Shown piece after piece: positions 49,784 to 58,854 of a stretch of 64,000 nucleotides of DNA. The DNA is taken from the NCBI RefSeq assembly GCF_002813295.1, contig NZ_PHUE01000001.1:4588001-4652000 (forward strand), read 5' to 3'. The notes beneath the pieces are model-generated. The model worked only from the letters and a program-made list of their open reading frames with translations. It was not told where the DNA came from and did not search any database. The stretch's first letter is position 1, and each line of letters starts with the position of its first letter. Source of the stretch: Flavobacterium sp. 5. Its GTDB lineage: Bacteria; Bacteroidota; Bacteroidia; Flavobacteriales; Flavobacteriaceae. Made by a program: the position numbers and the translations under genes.

Positions 49784-51118
49784 ATGTTTAAATCCTCCAA
49801 AATATATAATCAGCTTTTTTTTCGATTGATTTTTATTCTCTTTTTTTCGGGAATTTTAATTGTTATTTATCAAGACAAATTGTTTTTCACCACTTTGTTT
49901 GTAATTTTTATTATTGTTATACTTATTATGGAAATGTATTTTTATCTCAAAAATGCTTTCTCACTTTATGATAAAACAATTGCTTCTATATTAAGAAATG
50001 ATTTTACATCCGATTTCTCTAGACACAAATCCTATAAAAACTATACTGATTTATTTCACTTATATGAAAATCTAAAAAACAAACAAAATGACGAAGTTTC
50101 AAAAGACATTGTTTACCGTTCTATTTTAAATACTATTGGAACAGGAATTATCATTCTTCAAAAGGAGGAAAATGAATGGAATGTTTTTATGATGAATGAT
50201 TATTTTTCTAAACATTTTGATGTTCCAAAAGTTACCAAATGGAAATATCTAAAAAATCAGTTGCCTTCTTTATGTAAAATTATTGAAGAACAGGATTTTC
50301 AGGAAATTAAAACATCATTAGAGATTAGAGTAAATGAGCAGGACACACAGACATTTGTGATGCAGACTTCAAGAAGTGCCATTTATAATCAGGATTATTT
50401 TATTGTATTATTAGATTCTATTCAAAATGTAATTGAGAAAAAAGAGAAAGAAGCATGGATAAATCTAATGAAGGTGATTTCTCACGAGCTGTTAAATTCG
50501 ATTACCCCTATTCGTTCCCTCTCTCAAAATCTACAGGATTTGATGCAACAGGAAACGATATCAACTGAGGATTTGGATGACATGAAAAGCAGTATTGCAG
50601 CCATGTTGAGACGAAGTGACCATTTACAACAATTTGTAGAAAGCTACCGTAAACTTGCCATGTTGCCTTCTCCCAAAAAAGAAAAAATACAATTATCGCA
50701 ATTGATTGAAAATAGCTTTCAAATCATGATGCCAATGTTTAAAAAGGAGCAAATTGAAATCATAAATACTATTTCATTTGATCGTTGGTTACATATTGAC
50801 CAGCAACAAATGGAACAAGTAATGATTAATCTTTTAACGAATTGTATATATGCTTTAAAAGATACCGTAAAGAAACAAATAATCATTTCGGCAGATGTCA
50901 AAGAAAAAAGAACTTTAATTAGGATTGAAGATAATGGAAATGGCATCGAAAAAGAAATAGAAAATAAAATATTCCTACCGTTTTTCACCACTCGCAAAGA
51001 AGGAGCCGGAATTGGATTAACGTTGTCCAAAAGTATAATGGAGGCTCACGGAGGGTATTTGGCGTATAGAAAAAATGAGGATGATAAAACTGCTTTTGTG
51101 ATTTGTATGGTGGATTAA
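49784..51118 (+). CDS. Sensor histidine kinase (NtrB-like)
   Basis: The 444-residue kinase has two closely spaced transmembrane helices (about 11-30 and 34-55) with almost no periplasmic loop, so it probably senses a membrane or cytoplasmic signal. A PAS-like domain follows (about 108-215), then the HisKA helix with His234 in VISHELLNSITPIRSL. The HATPase domain shows NLLTNCIYAL (N box), IEDNGNGIE (G1) and GAGIGLTLSKSIMEAHGG (G2). It begins 1 base after the sigma-54 regulator stop, so the two are a cognate pair. The operon ends at the hairpin at 51226-51265. Confidence 0.9.
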   Translation: MFKSSKIYNQLFFRLIFILFFSGILIVIYQDKLFFTTLFVIFIIVILIMEMYFYLKNAFSLYDKTIASILRNDFTSDFSRHKSYKNYTDLFHLYENLKNKQNDEVSKDIVYRSILNTIGTGIIILQKEENEWNVFMMNDYFSKHFDVPKVTKWKYLKNQLPSLCKIIEEQDFQEIKTSLEIRVNEQDTQTFVMQTSRSAIYNQDYFIVLLDSIQNVIEKKEKEAWINLMKVISHELLNSITPIRSLSQNLQDLMQQETISTEDLDDMKSSIAAMLRRSDHLQQFVESYRKLAMLPSPKKEKIQLSQLIENSFQIMMPMFKKEQIEIINTISFDRWLHIDQQQMEQVMINLLTNCIYALKDTVKKQIIISADVKEKRTLIRIEDNGNGIEKEIENKIFLPFFTTRKEGAGIGLTLSKSIMEAHGGYLAYRKNEDDKTAFVICMVD

Positions 51119-51225
51119 TCTGTTATAAATGTCACAATCTGGCTTGTAGTTATGCCATTCCTATTTGTAGTTTGATAATGCATGATTTTACTATTTATTT
51201 TAATAGCTAATTATTACGACAAAAT

Positions 51226-51265
51226 AAAGCCCTGAGCAACTCTCTATTGGAATGTTCAGGGCTTT
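51226..51265. terminator. Bidirectional hairpin terminator
   Basis: AAAGCCCTGAGCA (51226-51238) pairs with TGTTCAGGGCTTT (51253-51265) with one G-T wobble around a 14-nt loop. A/T runs flank both sides. It separates the converging kinase gene and the metalloprotease gene. Confidence 0.85.
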
Positions 51266-51281
51266 TAATTATTTAAAAAAA

Positions 51282-52662
51282 TTATTTTTTAATAAAACGT
51301 TTGACTATTTTCTTTCCGTCTCTTTCAAAAACCACAAGATAAATTCCGGTTCTAAGGCGTGAGACATCAATACTGCTATTATTGATTTTCTGTTCAGAAA
51401 CTACTGCTCCTGATTGAGAATCTACAATACTAACTCTTTCATCACTTACCTCAGTTGTAACATAAAGGGTGCTTTCTGCCGGACTCGGATATATGCTTAA
51501 TTCTGTGGTAACTGCTTCTTTATTAGTTGTTTTTGCCAGAGCCGTTATTACAGTTGAACCAGCACCAACTTTTGTGATTTTAATCCAGTTGATGTTCATT
51601 CCAGTATTTTGAATATAAATTCCAAAATTATAGGTGCCAGCGTTTACATTTACTGTTTGTGATACCGTTTGCCAATTTTGCCACCCTCCAGTATTCGGAA
51701 TATCTACATTCCCTAATTGAATTGTTCCTGCATTCAAATCAGATGATAATTTACCACCCGCTACAGCACTTGCTACTCTGTATTCAATCGTATAAGAACC
51801 AGAAGCTGGGAAATTAATATTGTTATATGCCAGCCAATCACCTGTTTCTGTATAACCTACATTTGAACCTCCTCCTGTATCAGTTGTAGATTCAACCTGA
51901 ATTCCGTTCATAGCTGAATAATCTTCTGCCTGAATCAACGTTGAAGTCTGTGCTACAGTTGTCGAAATTAACTTCCATTGACCGCAAGTCTGATTGTTAT
52001 TGTCCCATTGTTGAATATTTCCGCCATTTGCTGTACTTGCTCCTGCAACCTCAACGATTCTTCCGCTGTGACGGGCAACAATTTTATAAAATCCGTCGCC
52101 TGTAGCTACCAGAATAAACTGTTGGTTTGTAGTTCCGTTATACGGATATTGCTCTACGTTGGTACCGTTTGCTTTATTAAAACCATTTACATCCAACGAT
52201 AGTCCGCTGTGATTAGCAATAATTTTATACAATCCATCACCTAAATGAGTAAAAGTAAACTTCTGATTATTTCCTGTATTAACAGTTCCCTGTGCAATAT
52301 TGGCTCCATTTGACAAACTTGCGTTCCAAACATCCATGTTTAAACCGCTGTTCCTGTTTTGTAAAAAGAAGGTCTGATTTCCTAAAGTAGTAACTCCGTT
52401 TGCAAGTATACGAATCGAACTTACTTTGTCATTCCAGGTAGCATTCAAACATGAATTATCTGAATTAATTACTGTTGAAGCTCCAGTGAAATTATCATCC
52501 TGATACAAAATAGCCTGAAATCCTTGAGTAATTCGAAGTGAAGAAATATCATCATTTAAAATTCCTAAAGAATTCAGTCGTGCCAGATTATAATCTCCAA
52601 TTGTCAATCCTGCGGAAAAACCAGCATAATTACAATCTTTATAAGCAGTAATTACATCTGTT
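51282..52662 (-). repeat. Shared crystallin-ricin-CBM6-sorting tail, copy 1 (of the metalloprotease gene)
   Basis: This 1.38-kb 3' part of the metalloprotease gene matches 56017-57391 of the GH64 gene over its whole length at high nucleotide identity, while the 5' parts are unrelated. The chitinase gene carries only the CBM6 section (about 54,550-54,930). Confidence 0.85.
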
Positions 52663-54161
52663 GAAGAAGCAATATTTCCTCCAGGCGGAATTGTCCCTGT
52701 AATAGAATAGCTTCCGATAGAACCATAAGCAGAATATCCCCCGGAAGCAGCACTTCCCGCTCCGTTTCCATCAACACCAATAAAATATTTACCTGCCGGC
52801 AAATTCACATTCATAGAAGCGTTTAAAGCAAATGGATCAGAATTCCAATACGTTCCCATTTCTGCTCCTGCAGAATTATATAATCGTATTAATAGATGAA
52901 GATTTCCATCACTGGCAACCGTATTGGCATTAATAGAAACATTTCCTCCACCAGTTGTAAATGTAAAAAAGTCATAATCAGCTTCGCTTGAAATAATCCC
53001 ATTTTTCTGATTGATGGATCCGCTTCCATTATAATCTAAAGTAGTGGCAGAAGCAGTAGTATTTCCATAATCATCGCCTCTGTAGCCTACACCAAATTTT
53101 GCACTCGCAATAGTTTCAACATCATCTTGTTTGTTGTTTGCATAATTGTATTCTCCCTTACTCCATTGTACAACAGGTCTGTAATATCCTGCACCCATAA
53201 TTGGAGCCCAAGAAGTTCCATCCAGACCAACAAAATAATCTTCTGCAGGATTGGTACGACCGTCGTGTCCAAGATCAAAAGTATGCCCAACCTCGTGTGC
53301 CGAAGCATCTCCTCCGGATTTACCTGAAGTAATAAATACCCAACACGGAACATCATTATCCCAATTGAAAGAACCAATATAAGCTACACCACCTGCACCA
53401 GGAGCAGCAGTATTGGTTGGTGTAACTACAACACGCATTCTTCTGTTTCTTGGATAAGAATTAAAAACAGCTTCGCTTGTTGTAACATTTACATTAAAAG
53501 GTCTGTAATCTTCAGAAACTACTTCCCAATGTTGTTGTACCGCAGCATCACTCATACCAGAAGCCGCTGCATTAATTGGGTTACCGTTATTCCAAAGATT
53601 TCCTGCCGGCATATTATAACCATCGAAATCCAACATTACACATCCTGCAGCACCCGGTAAACTTTGTAAGTTCAATAAAGCTGGTGCAATTGCAGCAACA
53701 GCAGCTTTAGAAGTTGTTTTGTTTGCGATTAGAGGAACGTTTTTGTAGTCAATACAAATCAATTTATTGATGTCTATTTTTTCTACATAGGCATTTCCTT
53801 GCGCATCAGAATAATATTTATACGCTTCTTTGGATTTTTTTAAAATGATATGACCTTCCAAAGATTTATCCATTACCTTGATATAAAAAGAAGATTCTGC
53901 AATATTTTTAATTTCTCCAATCAAAAACTCGCTTGATGCTTTTGATTCTTTAAAATTTATTTTTCCATTAAAGGTTTTTGAATTAGAAACCAAAAGGGCT
54001 ACTGTTTTTTCTGTACTTTTTGAAGTCGCAGAATTGACCATTTCTTTCTTTAAATTGTTCATAAATGTTTTACTCGAACCTAAAGAAGTCTGCGCAACCG
54101 CAAAGCTGCTAAAAGCAATAAATAGCAGTAAACTTAGCTTAAATTTATAATTGTTTTTCAT
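51282..54161 (-). CDS. Secreted metzincin-like protease with crystallin, ricin and CBM6 modules, T9SS type A
   Basis: The 959-residue precursor has a signal peptide (cleavage near AVAQ at 24) and a propeptide to about 150. The metalloprotease domain has HEVGHTFDLGHD (289-300), giving zinc ligands His289, His293 and His299 and catalytic Glu290. Metzincins normally have Gly where Asp296 lies. PIMGAGYY downstream supplies the Met-turn. A pre-peptidase C-terminal-like domain (about 362-495), a beta/gamma-crystallin-like domain (about 501-590), a ricin-type lectin (about 590-730) and a CBM6 (about 741-865) follow. The last 75 residues are a T9SS type A sorting tail. It probably degrades wall or matrix protein outside the cell, held on beta-glucan or chitin. 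Confidence 0.85.
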   Translation of the reverse strand: MKNNYKFKLSLLLFIAFSSFAVAQTSLGSSKTFMNNLKKEMVNSATSKSTEKTVALLVSNSKTFNGKINFKESKASSEFLIGEIKNIAESSFYIKVMDKSLEGHIILKKSKEAYKYYSDAQGNAYVEKIDINKLICIDYKNVPLIANKTTSKAAVAAIAPALLNLQSLPGAAGCVMLDFDGYNMPAGNLWNNGNPINAAASGMSDAAVQQHWEVVSEDYRPFNVNVTTSEAVFNSYPRNRRMRVVVTPTNTAAPGAGGVAYIGSFNWDNDVPCWVFITSGKSGGDASAHEVGHTFDLGHDGRTNPAEDYFVGLDGTSWAPIMGAGYYRPVVQWSKGEYNYANNKQDDVETIASAKFGVGYRGDDYGNTTASATTLDYNGSGSINQKNGIISSEADYDFFTFTTGGGNVSINANTVASDGNLHLLIRLYNSAGAEMGTYWNSDPFALNASMNVNLPAGKYFIGVDGNGAGSAASGGYSAYGSIGSYSITGTIPPGGNIASSTDVITAYKDCNYAGFSAGLTIGDYNLARLNSLGILNDDISSLRITQGFQAILYQDDNFTGASTVINSDNSCLNATWNDKVSSIRILANGVTTLGNQTFFLQNRNSGLNMDVWNASLSNGANIAQGTVNTGNNQKFTFTHLGDGLYKIIANHSGLSLDVNGFNKANGTNVEQYPYNGTTNQQFILVATGDGFYKIVARHSGRIVEVAGASTANGGNIQQWDNNNQTCGQWKLISTTVAQTSTLIQAEDYSAMNGIQVESTTDTGGGSNVGYTETGDWLAYNNINFPASGSYTIEYRVASAVAGGKLSSDLNAGTIQLGNVDIPNTGGWQNWQTVSQTVNVNAGTYNFGIYIQNTGMNINWIKITKVGAGSTVITALAKTTNKEAVTTELSIYPSPAESTLYVTTEVSDERVSIVDSQSGAVVSEQKINNSSIDVSRLRTGIYLVVFERDGKKIVKRFIKK

Positions 54162-54195
54162 TATTTATCTGGGGTTTGTGAGTAAAGAATTAATA

Positions 54196-54244
54196 CAAAA
54201 GCACAATCTTCCCTAGTCGGAACAAAGAAAAAATAGTGCTTTTG
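54196..54244 (-). terminator. Possible weak terminator after the chitinase gene
   Basis: CAAAAGCAC (54196-54204) is the exact reverse complement of 54236-54244, with a 31-nt loop. It lies 6 bases past the chitinase stop codon. The stem is short and the T-tract poor, so partial read-through into the protease gene is likely. Confidence 0.4.
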
Positions 54245-54250
54245 AAAAGG

Positions 54251-55921
54251 TTATTTTTTAATAAAACGTCTTACTGTTTTAACTCCGTCTTTTTCTACTA
54301 AAATTAGATAGATTCCGCTTTTTAAGCTTGAAACATCAATAGTATTGTTATTTACTGTTTGTGTAGAAATAGTAGAGCCGTCTGCAGAATTTATAACAGT
54401 CACGCTTGCACCCGAAATTTCAGCATTAAAGGAAAGTGTACTTTCAGTCGGGTTTGGTGATATCGATAAACTTGGAATTTCAACTGTTTTTGCTGTAGAA
54501 GCTGATTTTGCAGTTAAAGCCGAGCCTGATTTTGCAGTTAAAGCCGAGCCTGATTTTGTGATACGGAACCAGTTTAAATTAACTCCGGAACTTTGTATGT
54601 AGATTCCAAAATTATAGGTTCCAGCGTTAACATTTACGGTTTGAGATACTGTCTGCCAATTTTGCCATCCTCCAGTATTAGGAATATTAACAGCACCAAG
54701 CTGAATGGTTCCGGCACTTAAATCAGATGATAATTTTGCTCCGTTAACCGCACTTGCTACTCTGTATTCAATTACATAAGAACCTGAAGTTGGGAAATTA
54801 ATATTGTAGTAGGCCATCCAATCGCCTGTATCAGCATACCCTACATTTAAACCTCCGCCCGTATCAGTTGTAGCTTCAGTCTGAACACCGTTCATTGTAG
54901 AGTAATTTTCAGCTTGTATTAAAGTTCCTGTTGCCGGCGGCTGACTTCCAGTGATAACTTGATTCACGGCTGTTAATAATGATTTAGAACCAACAGCATC
55001 CTGAGAAAGTTCCCAAATCATAACACCTCCTGCATTTTGAATAGCAAAAGTAGTTTTAGCCTTAATAGTTGGAATTCCGTTATAATAAATTGTATTTCCA
55101 ACCTGATCGAGATTTTCAGCACCGGGATATTGATTTACGATATTGGCATAAGAAATTCCCTGATTAGCAGAAGCACCAAAACCATATCCGTAAAAAGGAA
55201 GACCAATTATTGCTTTGCTTGCAGGTAATCCCCTTCCTGTCCAGTAATTAAACTGGTTAACCGCCATACTGTAAGGAGAATGTTGTCCCGGATTTCCCGG
55301 TGCCCAAGGACCAGTTGCATCATAAGCCATGATATTGATCCAGTCATAAGTGGCAAAAGTAGATGAAGGTACATTGGCTCCACCATATCCTTCTGAAAGT
55401 GCTGCAGAGATTAGTTTGCCATTAGCATGTAATTTGTTAGCCAAAGCAATTACAAATCCACCGTAATCTCCATTAATGGCTGGCCCCTCCAAATCGACAT
55501 CTACTCCATCGAAGTTGTGTGCTACAACATAATCGTAGATTTTTTGAACAAAGGCCGTTCTGTTTCCAGGCGTAATCAGATTGAAATAATTGTCGCGAAT
55601 TGCGCCGCCTTCAGATACAGAACCTCCTCCCAGAGAAACAAAAACTTTTACATTTTGCGCATGTGCCGCATTAATAATAGTATTACTTCCGGAATTAAAA
55701 GTCAAATATCCGTTTGCATCTGGGTTTTCAAACGCGATATTAATGTGTGTTAATTTGCTATATTGAATGCCGCTCGAAAACGCATTAAGATCTATCCAAT
55801 TGGGGATATAAGCAATTACTTTTTTCTGGGCAATCGAAAGATTAAAAACTCCAAGAACTAAAATGATGGTCCATTTCAGTTGTATTCTTCTGTAGTTGTA
55901 TTTCATAATATTCATTTTCAA
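54251..55921 (-). CDS. GH18 chitinase with CBM6, T9SS type A
   Basis: The 556-residue precursor has a signal peptide (cleavage near SIAQ at about 32; ATGs at residues 3 and 6 are alternative starts). Residues about 34-325 form the GH18 barrel, with SLGGG (96-100) and the catalytic motif DGVDVDLE (138-145) in which Glu145 is the acid/base. FYGYGFG and MIWELSQDA near the end of the barrel are typical. A CBM6 follows (about 333-455), then an 8-residue SGSALTAK repeat (24 bp unit, 54499-54560) and a T9SS type A tail. It would hydrolyse chitin or chitooligosaccharides outside the cell, including fungal walls. Confidence 0.92.
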   Translation of the reverse strand: MKMNIMKYNYRRIQLKWTIILVLGVFNLSIAQKKVIAYIPNWIDLNAFSSGIQYSKLTHINIAFENPDANGYLTFNSGSNTIINAAHAQNVKVFVSLGGGSVSEGGAIRDNYFNLITPGNRTAFVQKIYDYVVAHNFDGVDVDLEGPAINGDYGGFVIALANKLHANGKLISAALSEGYGGANVPSSTFATYDWINIMAYDATGPWAPGNPGQHSPYSMAVNQFNYWTGRGLPASKAIIGLPFYGYGFGASANQGISYANIVNQYPGAENLDQVGNTIYYNGIPTIKAKTTFAIQNAGGVMIWELSQDAVGSKSLLTAVNQVITGSQPPATGTLIQAENYSTMNGVQTEATTDTGGGLNVGYADTGDWMAYYNINFPTSGSYVIEYRVASAVNGAKLSSDLSAGTIQLGAVNIPNTGGWQNWQTVSQTVNVNAGTYNFGIYIQSSGVNLNWFRITKSGSALTAKSGSALTAKSASTAKTVEIPSLSISPNPTESTLSFNAEISGASVTVINSADGSTISTQTVNNNTIDVSSLKSGIYLILVEKDGVKTVRRFIKK

Positions 55922-55963
55922 TAGTTAATTTAACAGTAGGATTTAAAATTGTATTGATAATAA

Positions 55964-56002
55964 AAACCTCAAGCAGTTCTCAATCGAAATGCTCAAGGCT
56001 TT
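55964..56002 (-). terminator. Hairpin terminator after the GH64 gene
   Basis: On the minus strand an AAAGCCTTGAGCA arm (56002-55990) pairs with TGCTTGAGGTTT (55975-55964), with several G-T wobbles, and a run of T follows. It lies 14 bases past the GH64 stop codon and would end that transcript before the chitinase gene. Confidence 0.65.
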
Positions 56003-56016
56003 TACTTATTCTGAAA

Positions 56017-57391
56017 TTATTTTTTGATAAAACGTTTCACCGTTTTAATACCGTCTTTTTCGAAAATCACAAAATAAATTCCGGTTCTCAGATTAGATAC
56101 ATCAATACTGTTATTGCTGATTTTCTGTTCAGAAACTATTGTTCCTGTTTGATCTGCAATACTAATTTTATCTCCACTTGCAACAGTTGTTACAAAAAGT
56201 GTATTATCTGCCGGGTTTGGATAAACGCTCAATTCAGTAGCAACAGGTTCTTCTTCTAATATTGTTTTAACTGAAGCCGTTTTTGCTGTACTAACTTTTG
56301 TAATTTTAATCCAGTTGATATTCATTCCAGTATTCTGAATATAAATCCCAAAATTGTAAGTACCTGCGTTTACATTTACCGTTTGAGATACTGTTTGCCA
56401 GTTTTGCCACCCTCCGGTATTAGGAATATCTACATTACCTAATTGGATTGCTCCTGCATTTAAATCAGAAGATAGTTTACCTCCAGTTACAGCACTCGCT
56501 ACTCTGTATTCGATTAAATAAGAACCAGTTGTTGGAAAATTAATATTGTTATACGCCATCCAGTCTCCTGTTTCAGTATAACCAACATTTGAACCTCCGC
56601 CAGTATCGGTAGTAGCTTCAACTTGAATTCCGCTCATGGATGAGTAATCTTCCGCCTGAATTAAAACTGATGTTTGTGAAGTCGTAACTGGAATCAATTT
56701 CCATTGTCCACAAGTTTGATTGTTATTATCCCATTGCTGAACATTTGCACCGTTTACTGTGCTAGCTCCTGAAACTTCTACGATTCTTCCGCTATGGCGG
56801 GCAACAATTTTATAAAACCCGTCACCAGTTGAAACTAAAACGAATTGTTGGTTTGTAGTTGCATTGTATGGATATTGCTCTACATTAGCTCCATTTGCCT
56901 TATTAAATCCATTTACATCTAATGATAATCCACTATGACTAGCTATAATTTTATACATTCCATCGCCTAAATGCGTGAACGTAAATTTTTGATTAGCATT
57001 TGTATTCGGCGTTCCCTGAGCAACATTGGCTCCGTTGGCTGTGCTGGCACCCCAGACATCCATGTTTAGTCCGCTGTTTCTGTTTTGTAGATAGTACGTT
57101 ACATTTCCTAAAGTTGTAGTTCCATTTGCAATTATTCGAACAGAAGTTACTTTATCATTCCAGGTTGAATTTAGACAAGAATTATCAGAATTAATTACTG
57201 TTGAAGCTCCTGTGAAATTATCATCCTGATACAAAATAGCCTGAAAACCTTGTGTAACTTTAAGCGAAGAAATATCATCATTTAAAATTCCAAGCGTATT
57301 TAAACGCGCTAAATTGTAATCACCAATAGTTAATCCTCCTGAAAAACCCGTGTAGTTACAATCTTTATAAGCGGTAATTACATCTGTAGAA
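56017..57391 (-). repeat. Shared crystallin-ricin-CBM6-sorting tail, copy 2 (of the GH64 gene)
   Basis: Partner of 51282-52662. The nucleotide identity includes silent sites, so it reflects recent duplication or gene conversion rather than only protein constraint. The similarity begins at the TDVITAYKDCNY segment and runs to the stop codon. Confidence 0.85.
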
Positions 57392-58680
57392 GCAGGCACA
57401 GAAGGAACGGTTCCTCCATATCCTCCAAAACTTGCAATTACTTTGGTCGGTTGAGGCGTATGAAGAGATGGCGATTGGTCTGCTACATCATCATAAGCAA
57501 AACCGTAAGCCAGATTATCTACACTTATTCCTGGCAAATGCCAAAATTTAGAATAATGATTTGTTGGATTTACTTGGTAGAATTTTGATGCATCATACCA
57601 ATTTTGCTGACCAGGATTTGTAGTTGTAACATTTACAACATGTCTGTTTATTGCTGCAGTTAATTGCGCCTGAACTACAAGATCCAAATCTCCATCAACC
57701 AATCTTCTGTCTAAAACACCTTTTCCTTCAAGTGCTTCTTGAGTTGATGGTCTATATTGTACACGACCTGTGCGACCTACAAAACCTCCTGATTGTCCAA
57801 CCATTTCTAGTTGTTCTCCAATTACTCTTCCTTTAAAAACTCCAGCATCTCCGGCATAAAATATTAAATCTTCATTTTTGTATTTATTCCAAATTGCATC
57901 AATATAAGATTTTAAATAATTAGCCTGAGGCCCAACAATAGTCCCTCCTGTTCCATCTGCGAAAGCAGGTGTTTTTGATGGCGCAGTAATTTCACCTGTT
58001 GTATTATTAACACAACCTTGAAATTCTGCTGGTACATTGGCTTTGAAAGCAGCAATAATATCAGCATGCTTTTTTAATTCACCCACTCGTTTTTGATATC
58101 CGTTTGCACCAAATAATTCAAGCCCCATTGGGTATTTATAGGAATCAACCCTTGAAGGATTTCCGAAAAAACCGTATTGATTATTAGTAAGTTCAATTAT
58201 TTCATACAATATTCCTTGATTAGGATCTGTTGCATTTAACGGATTTGGTGAAGTATAACCTGAAGGAGCACCACTTGCACCAAAGAAATAAAAATACAAC
58301 TGCTGTCCTCTTGATATAAAAACTCTACATCCTGCAATTTGCGGCAAAGTAAATGTCTTATTAGGGATATCACTTAGTTTTGTAAAGCAATTTGCATATT
58401 TTGAGTTTTGCCCAGGTCCTGTATTTCCTCCAATTGTTGGCCCGGTTACCGTATTATAAGAAGAACTCATTGGTAATACCTGACTAGTTTTAGCGTCTAC
58501 CCAAACATGATTTCCTGTATTGTAATCAATCCCAACAATGGCTACATATAGTTCGTTGTCATTATATGTTGAAGTATTACTTATGGTAAAAGGAATTGCT
58601 CCTTGTCCATGCATCAAATTCGAAAACACCAAGAAAAGTGTGATCAATAAAGAGGTTCTTGTAAGTCTGTTTTTTTTCAT
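56017..58680 (-). CDS. GH64 beta-1,3-glucanase with crystallin, ricin and CBM6 modules, T9SS type A
   Basis: The 887-residue precursor has a signal peptide (cleavage near MHGQ at about 26). Residues about 28-425 are the GH64/thaumatin-like glucanase (AIPFTISNTS, ELYVAIVG, GQQLYFYFFG and the IYEIIEL-type stretch). Such enzymes release pentasaccharides from beta-1,3-glucan. It then carries the same tail as the metalloprotease: crystallin-like (about 431-520), ricin lectin (about 520-662), CBM6 (about 668-790) and a T9SS type A sorting domain. Likely substrates are laminarin or fungal glucan. GH64 is unusual in this group but I am confident of the family from the opening. The start ATG at 58680 follows a short leader with a repeated ATTTTGAAACG. 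Confidence 0.85.
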   Translation of the reverse strand: MKKNRLTRTSLLITLFLVFSNLMHGQGAIPFTISNTSTYNDNELYVAIVGIDYNTGNHVWVDAKTSQVLPMSSSYNTVTGPTIGGNTGPGQNSKYANCFTKLSDIPNKTFTLPQIAGCRVFISRGQQLYFYFFGASGAPSGYTSPNPLNATDPNQGILYEIIELTNNQYGFFGNPSRVDSYKYPMGLELFGANGYQKRVGELKKHADIIAAFKANVPAEFQGCVNNTTGEITAPSKTPAFADGTGGTIVGPQANYLKSYIDAIWNKYKNEDLIFYAGDAGVFKGRVIGEQLEMVGQSGGFVGRTGRVQYRPSTQEALEGKGVLDRRLVDGDLDLVVQAQLTAAINRHVVNVTTTNPGQQNWYDASKFYQVNPTNHYSKFWHLPGISVDNLAYGFAYDDVADQSPSLHTPQPTKVIASFGGYGGTVPSVPASTDVITAYKDCNYTGFSGGLTIGDYNLARLNTLGILNDDISSLKVTQGFQAILYQDDNFTGASTVINSDNSCLNSTWNDKVTSVRIIANGTTTLGNVTYYLQNRNSGLNMDVWGASTANGANVAQGTPNTNANQKFTFTHLGDGMYKIIASHSGLSLDVNGFNKANGANVEQYPYNATTNQQFVLVSTGDGFYKIVARHSGRIVEVSGASTVNGANVQQWDNNNQTCGQWKLIPVTTSQTSVLIQAEDYSSMSGIQVEATTDTGGGSNVGYTETGDWMAYNNINFPTTGSYLIEYRVASAVTGGKLSSDLNAGAIQLGNVDIPNTGGWQNWQTVSQTVNVNAGTYNFGIYIQNTGMNINWIKITKVSTAKTASVKTILEEEPVATELSVYPNPADNTLFVTTVASGDKISIADQTGTIVSEQKISNNSIDVSNLRTGIYFVIFEKDGIKTVKRFIKK

Positions 58681-58709
58681 ATATAAAAGGTTTTTGGTTA
58701 CTAAATAAA

Positions 58710-58738
58710 ATTTTGAAACGTAAAATCATTTTGAAACG
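58710..58738. repeat. Direct repeat ATTTTGAAACG x2 upstream of the GH64 gene
   Basis: ATTTTGAAACG occurs at 58710-58720 and again at 58728-58738, an 18-base period. It lies 30-58 bases before the GH64 ATG, so it could be an operator or leader element. No consensus promoter was seen nearby. Confidence 0.4.
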
Positions 58739-58750
58739 ATGATTTATATT

Positions 58751-58849
58751 AATCCGTCAGGTGTAATAATGTAGGTAATATTTAAAATGGAAACTCCGGT
58801 ATGTTGGAGTTGGGGACATTCATTTTAATTTAATTACACCCAACGGATT
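58751..58849 (-). other. Nested inverted repeat in the GH16-GH64 gap
   Basis: AATCCGTCAGGTGTAAT (58751-58767) and the arm at 58833-58849 are reverse complements except for two central bases. Inside is AACTCC...GGAGTT (58792-58797 and 58806-58811), plus TTAAAATG/CATTTTAA between. It begins 5 bases past the GH16 stop codon. No T-tract follows, so RNA processing or stability control of a shared transcript is more likely than simple termination. Confidence 0.6.
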
Positions 58850-58854
58850 TATAA

